The notes below the pieces were generated by a model, which was given only the letters and a program-made list of their open reading frames with translations, had not been told where the DNA came from and made no database searches. The position numbers were made by a program, and so were the translations under genes. Shown here one piece after another: positions 61,699 through 64,000 of a DNA stretch of 64,000 bases. Every line of letters begins with the position of its first letter. The stretch's first letter is position 1. The DNA comes from Hyphomicrobiales bacterium (lineage in GTDB: Bacteria > Pseudomonadota > Alphaproteobacteria > Rhizobiales > Rhizobiaceae). Location: assembly GCA_900468805.1 (NCBI GenBank), contig UEIF01000052.1, positions 17,527 through 81,526 of the forward strand, written 5' to 3'.

Positions 61699-62616
61699 AT
61701 GATCGATCTCAACGACATCGTGATCTTCTCCCGCGTCATCGAAACCGGCAGCTTCACTGCGGCGGCCCGGCTGCTCGGCATGCCCAAGACGACGGTCAGC
61801 CGCCGGGTTGCGGCCCTCGAGCGTGACCTTGGCGTGCGCCTGCTGCAGCGCACGACCCGCAGCCTCGGCATGACGGAGGCCGGCCGTCTCTATTATGAGG
61901 AGGCGGGTGAAGCACTCAGGAAAATCGAAGGCGCCAACATCAAGCTTGCCGAAGCGCAGGCCGAACCCTCGGGCACGATCCGCATATCGGCTCCCGTCGG
62001 CTTCAGCGGCCATTTCCTGCAGGAGGCGACCTTCGAATTTATGGCGACCTATCCGAAAGCCAAGGTCGAGCTGCGGCTGACCGACGAGCGGCTGAACCTC
62101 GTCGACAATGGCATAGATCTCGCCTTCCGCACCGGATCGCTGGAGGATTCCACCCTGATCGCCCGCAAGCTCGGCCCCACCTATCGCCTGCTCTGCGCCA
62201 GCCCCGCCTATCTCGCCCGCGCCGGCAAACCGGCCACCCCTGACGATCTCGCAGGCCATGACTGCGTCATCGCCGGGCAATCGGCCGCCCATGCGCAATG
62301 GGTGCTGGAGGGCTCGGCTGGGCCGGAAACGGTGTCCGTATCGGGCCGCTTCGCCGCCAATGAAATGCAGGCGGTCATGGAGGCCGCGATCGCCGGCCAC
62401 GGCATCGCGCAACTGCCTTACGGCGTCGCCTTCGCCTGTATCGCAGACGGGCGACTGCAGCGCGTGCTTGAGGACTATACGACGGCCTCCGGCGGCCTGT
62501 ATGTCGTCTATCCCAGCAGCAAGCACCTTTCGCCGCTGGTACGCGCCTTCATCGCGCTCGCGGAAAAGCGCCTGCATGCGGCCGATGCACGAAACGTCCT
62601 GCCGGATAGTCCATAG
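61699..62616 (+). CDS. LysR family transcriptional regulator
   Basis: This 305-residue LysR regulator has HTH residues 1-60 (GSFTAAARLLGMPKTTVSRRVAALE), RTTRSLGMTEAG and a substrate-binding domain from GTIRISAPVG. ATG 61699 is chosen because MIDLNDIVIFSRV is the LysR start; in-frame ATGs at 61648 and 61669 are weaker. It is divergent from the NmrA-type gene. Confidence 0.88.
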   Translation: MIDLNDIVIFSRVIETGSFTAAARLLGMPKTTVSRRVAALERDLGVRLLQRTTRSLGMTEAGRLYYEEAGEALRKIEGANIKLAEAQAEPSGTIRISAPVGFSGHFLQEATFEFMATYPKAKVELRLTDERLNLVDNGIDLAFRTGSLEDSTLIARKLGPTYRLLCASPAYLARAGKPATPDDLAGHDCVIAGQSAAHAQWVLEGSAGPETVSVSGRFAANEMQAVMEAAIAGHGIAQLPYGVAFACIADGRLQRVLEDYTTASGGLYVVYPSSKHLSPLVRAFIALAEKRLHAADARNVLPDSP

Positions 62617-62699
62617 GCCAGCCGCGCTTCAGCCTGAATGGTTGCCAAAGCCGCCCGATAGGCAGAAGCTCGTTTTCTGTGATCGGGGGAAAGCGGTAC

Positions 62700-63458
62700 A
62701 TGGCGATATCAGCGATATCAGGGCAGCCGGCAAAATCCGGCAGCGCCGGCCTCTGCCGTGGCTGCTGGGACCAGATGCATATGCCGATCCCGATTGGCGG
62801 TCCGCTCTCGCTGCCCCTGCGCGCCTTCGGCATCACCAGAAGCAAGATGAACCCCGATATCTGCACGATCTGCGAGCGCTCCTTCAAATATGTGAAGAAA
62901 CAGCGCCACATCACCTCCGGCGCCACCATCCTGTTTGCCGATATCAGGGGCTATACCGGCCTTTCGGAACGCATCGGTGCCGTCGAGCTCAGCCATATCG
63001 TCAGCCTCTTCCAGGACCTTGCGGCGCAGGCGATCTGGGCCAATGACGGCATCGTCAACAAGCAGATGGGCGACGGGCTGATGGCGATCTTCAACTTCCC
63101 GATCACCCGCAAGGACCATGCCGCAGCCGCGATCATGGCGGGCAAGGACATCCAGCGTTTCTGCGGCGAGGCGCTGGCCACCCTCAATATCGGCCAACCG
63201 CTCGGCGTTGGCGTCGGCATCCATACGGGCGACGTGCAGATCGGCGAATTCTCCAGCTTCCGCAGCGATTTCACCGCGATCGGCGGCGTGGTGAACCAGG
63301 CCGCCCGGCTGGAATCGCAGGCGGCACCCGGCGAGATTCTTGTCTCGCTGGAAACCACGCTCCAGGCCCCCGAACTGATGGGCGGCACGGAAGCACGGTC
63401 GCTGTCGTTGAAGGGCATCGAGCAGCCAGTGGAGGCGCGGGTTTTGCGGGTAGAGTGA
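62700..63458 (+). CDS. Class III adenylate/guanylate cyclase with N-terminal CxxC pairs
   Basis: This 252-residue protein has two cysteine pairs, C19-x-x-C22 and C55-x-x-C58, that could bind a metal. A class III cyclase domain follows, with metal Asp in ILFADIRGYT, the second Asp in MGDGLMAIF, the Lys of NKQMGDG, and IGGVVNQAARLE, where the base-specificity position is Thr. It would make cAMP or cGMP. ATG 62700 has GGGGGAAAGC upstream. Confidence 0.85.
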   Translation: MAISAISGQPAKSGSAGLCRGCWDQMHMPIPIGGPLSLPLRAFGITRSKMNPDICTICERSFKYVKKQRHITSGATILFADIRGYTGLSERIGAVELSHIVSLFQDLAAQAIWANDGIVNKQMGDGLMAIFNFPITRKDHAAAAIMAGKDIQRFCGEALATLNIGQPLGVGVGIHTGDVQIGEFSSFRSDFTAIGGVVNQAARLESQAAPGEILVSLETTLQAPELMGGTEARSLSLKGIEQPVEARVLRVE

Positions 63459-63551
63459 GCCGAAATCCCATATTTCCCAGGCTTTTCAGCGCTGTGGCTC
63501 CGGCTCCTTTCACCGCCCTGTCATTCCATCAAAACAAAACCACTTGCATTT

Positions 63552-63571
63552 AAATCCGAACGTTCGTATTT
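63552..63571. promoter_or_regulatory. Palindromic operator-like site before TetR
   Basis: A perfect ten-base palindrome CGAACGTTCG is extended by AAAT/ATTT arms (one mismatch pair). It lies 28 bases before the TetR GTG, so it may be the TetR autoregulation site. Confidence 0.55.
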
Positions 63572-63598
63572 TTATCCACGAAACCGGGAACCATATTC

Positions 63599-64000
63599 GT
63601 GACGCGAACGCGCAAGATCACCACTGACGACATTCTCGACGCTGCCGAGCGCGTCGTCGTGCGCGCTGGTGCGACCGGGTTGTCGATCGATGCGGTGGCC
63701 AAGGAAGCCGGCGTCAGCAAGTCGCGCGTCGTCTATGACCACAAGACCAAGAGCGCGCTTCTGGAAGCCCTAGTCGATCGCCGCGTCGGCGCCGATATCG
63801 CCCATATGGAAGAATGCGTGAAGGTAAGCAGCGACACCCCTCACCCGGAGCTTTACGGTCGCATCGCGGCTGCCGACAAGACGCTTGACGATACCGACCG
63901 CGCCGTGGCGATGGCGATCAGCGCCTCCATGTCGAGCGAGGAAAATCTGCAGCAGATCATCCGCAAATGGGTGGTGACCGATCTGGCGGCCATGGCCGCC
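63599..64000 (+). CDS. TetR family regulator, C-terminal part outside window
   Basis: The frame is open for 134 codons to the edge. The N-terminal HTH is seen in TTDDILDAAERVV...LSIDAVAKEAGVSKSRVVYDHKTKSALLEAL. The start is GTG 63599. A palindromic site lies just upstream. The target genes are unknown, since they may lie outside the window. Confidence 0.85.
   Translation, partial: MTRTRKITTDDILDAAERVVVRAGATGLSIDAVAKEAGVSKSRVVYDHKTKSALLEALVDRRVGADIAHMEECVKVSSDTPHPELYGRIAAADKTLDDTDRAVAMAISASMSSEENLQQIIRKWVVTDLAAMAA

Overview
This 64 kb window looks like chromosomal or large-replicon DNA from a Rhizobium-type alphaproteobacterium (Rhizobiaceae). The evidence is a high GC content, a rhizobial DUF47-pit phosphate locus behind a PHO box, a DUF982 gene, a rhizobial-type flagellin, dispersed palindromic repeats that I recall from Rhizobiaceae genomes, and frequent GTG/TTG starts. 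I saw no rRNA, tRNA, CRISPR array, transposase or phage integrase. The gene content is mostly small accessory metabolism, regulators and stress functions.

Layout. 0-13 kb: a truncated toroid-repeat protein facing a LysR regulator, an atypical SDR, the chromate resistance operon chrB-chrA, a Coq7-like hydroxylase, an AT-rich PLP enzyme set between two copies of the coq7 3' end, an SDR/TetR divergent pair, and a five-gene run PepSY - cytochrome b561 - response regulator - histidine kinase - ATPase. 13-22 kb: NIPSNAP, a stand-alone DnaB-like ATPase, LysR/glutathione transferase, cupin-aldo/keto reductase followed by a remnant of an SDR gene, DUF1062, and a phosphate block (NUDIX, pit, DUF47, PHO box, NUDIX). 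22-32 kb: a PEP-mutase-like enzyme, an ABC-2 exporter, a short CDF protein, GNAT, small unknown genes, an orphan flagellin, DUF982, a Crp-type regulator, an ECF sigma factor and a lone receiver. 32-48 kb: a kinase-like ATPase, an extensin-like protein, a haem peroxidase of the animal type, a degraded zone (frameshifted DUF4440 gene and frameshifted lipoprotein), a chemoreceptor, a thioesterase, the DUF1800/DUF1501 pair, a GGDEF protein and an MFS transporter. 48-64 kb: the DUF899 locus, DJ-1, stress-type small genes, a methyltransferase, three secreted proteins that include amidase-like and chitosanase-like folds, TspO, AraC/SDR, NmrA/LysR, a cyclase with CxxC pairs, and a partial TetR.

How the parts connect. 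A recurring design is an oxidoreductase or stress enzyme transcribed away from its own regulator (LysR, TetR, AraC, LysR). A second, less obvious theme is the general stress response. Four intergenic sites match GGAAC-N16/17-CGTT, the alphaproteobacterial EcfG/RpoE2 promoter form. They lie before two small unknown genes, a DUF982 gene, an MFS transporter and a YsnF-like stress protein. Weaker matches lie before the ECF sigma gene and a second small gene. This suggests a scattered stress regulon in the window. The clearest signs of genome change are the duplicated coq7 end around an AT-rich gene, direct repeats either side of chrBA, the internally deleted SDR gene, and two adjacent frameshifted genes near 36-38 kb.
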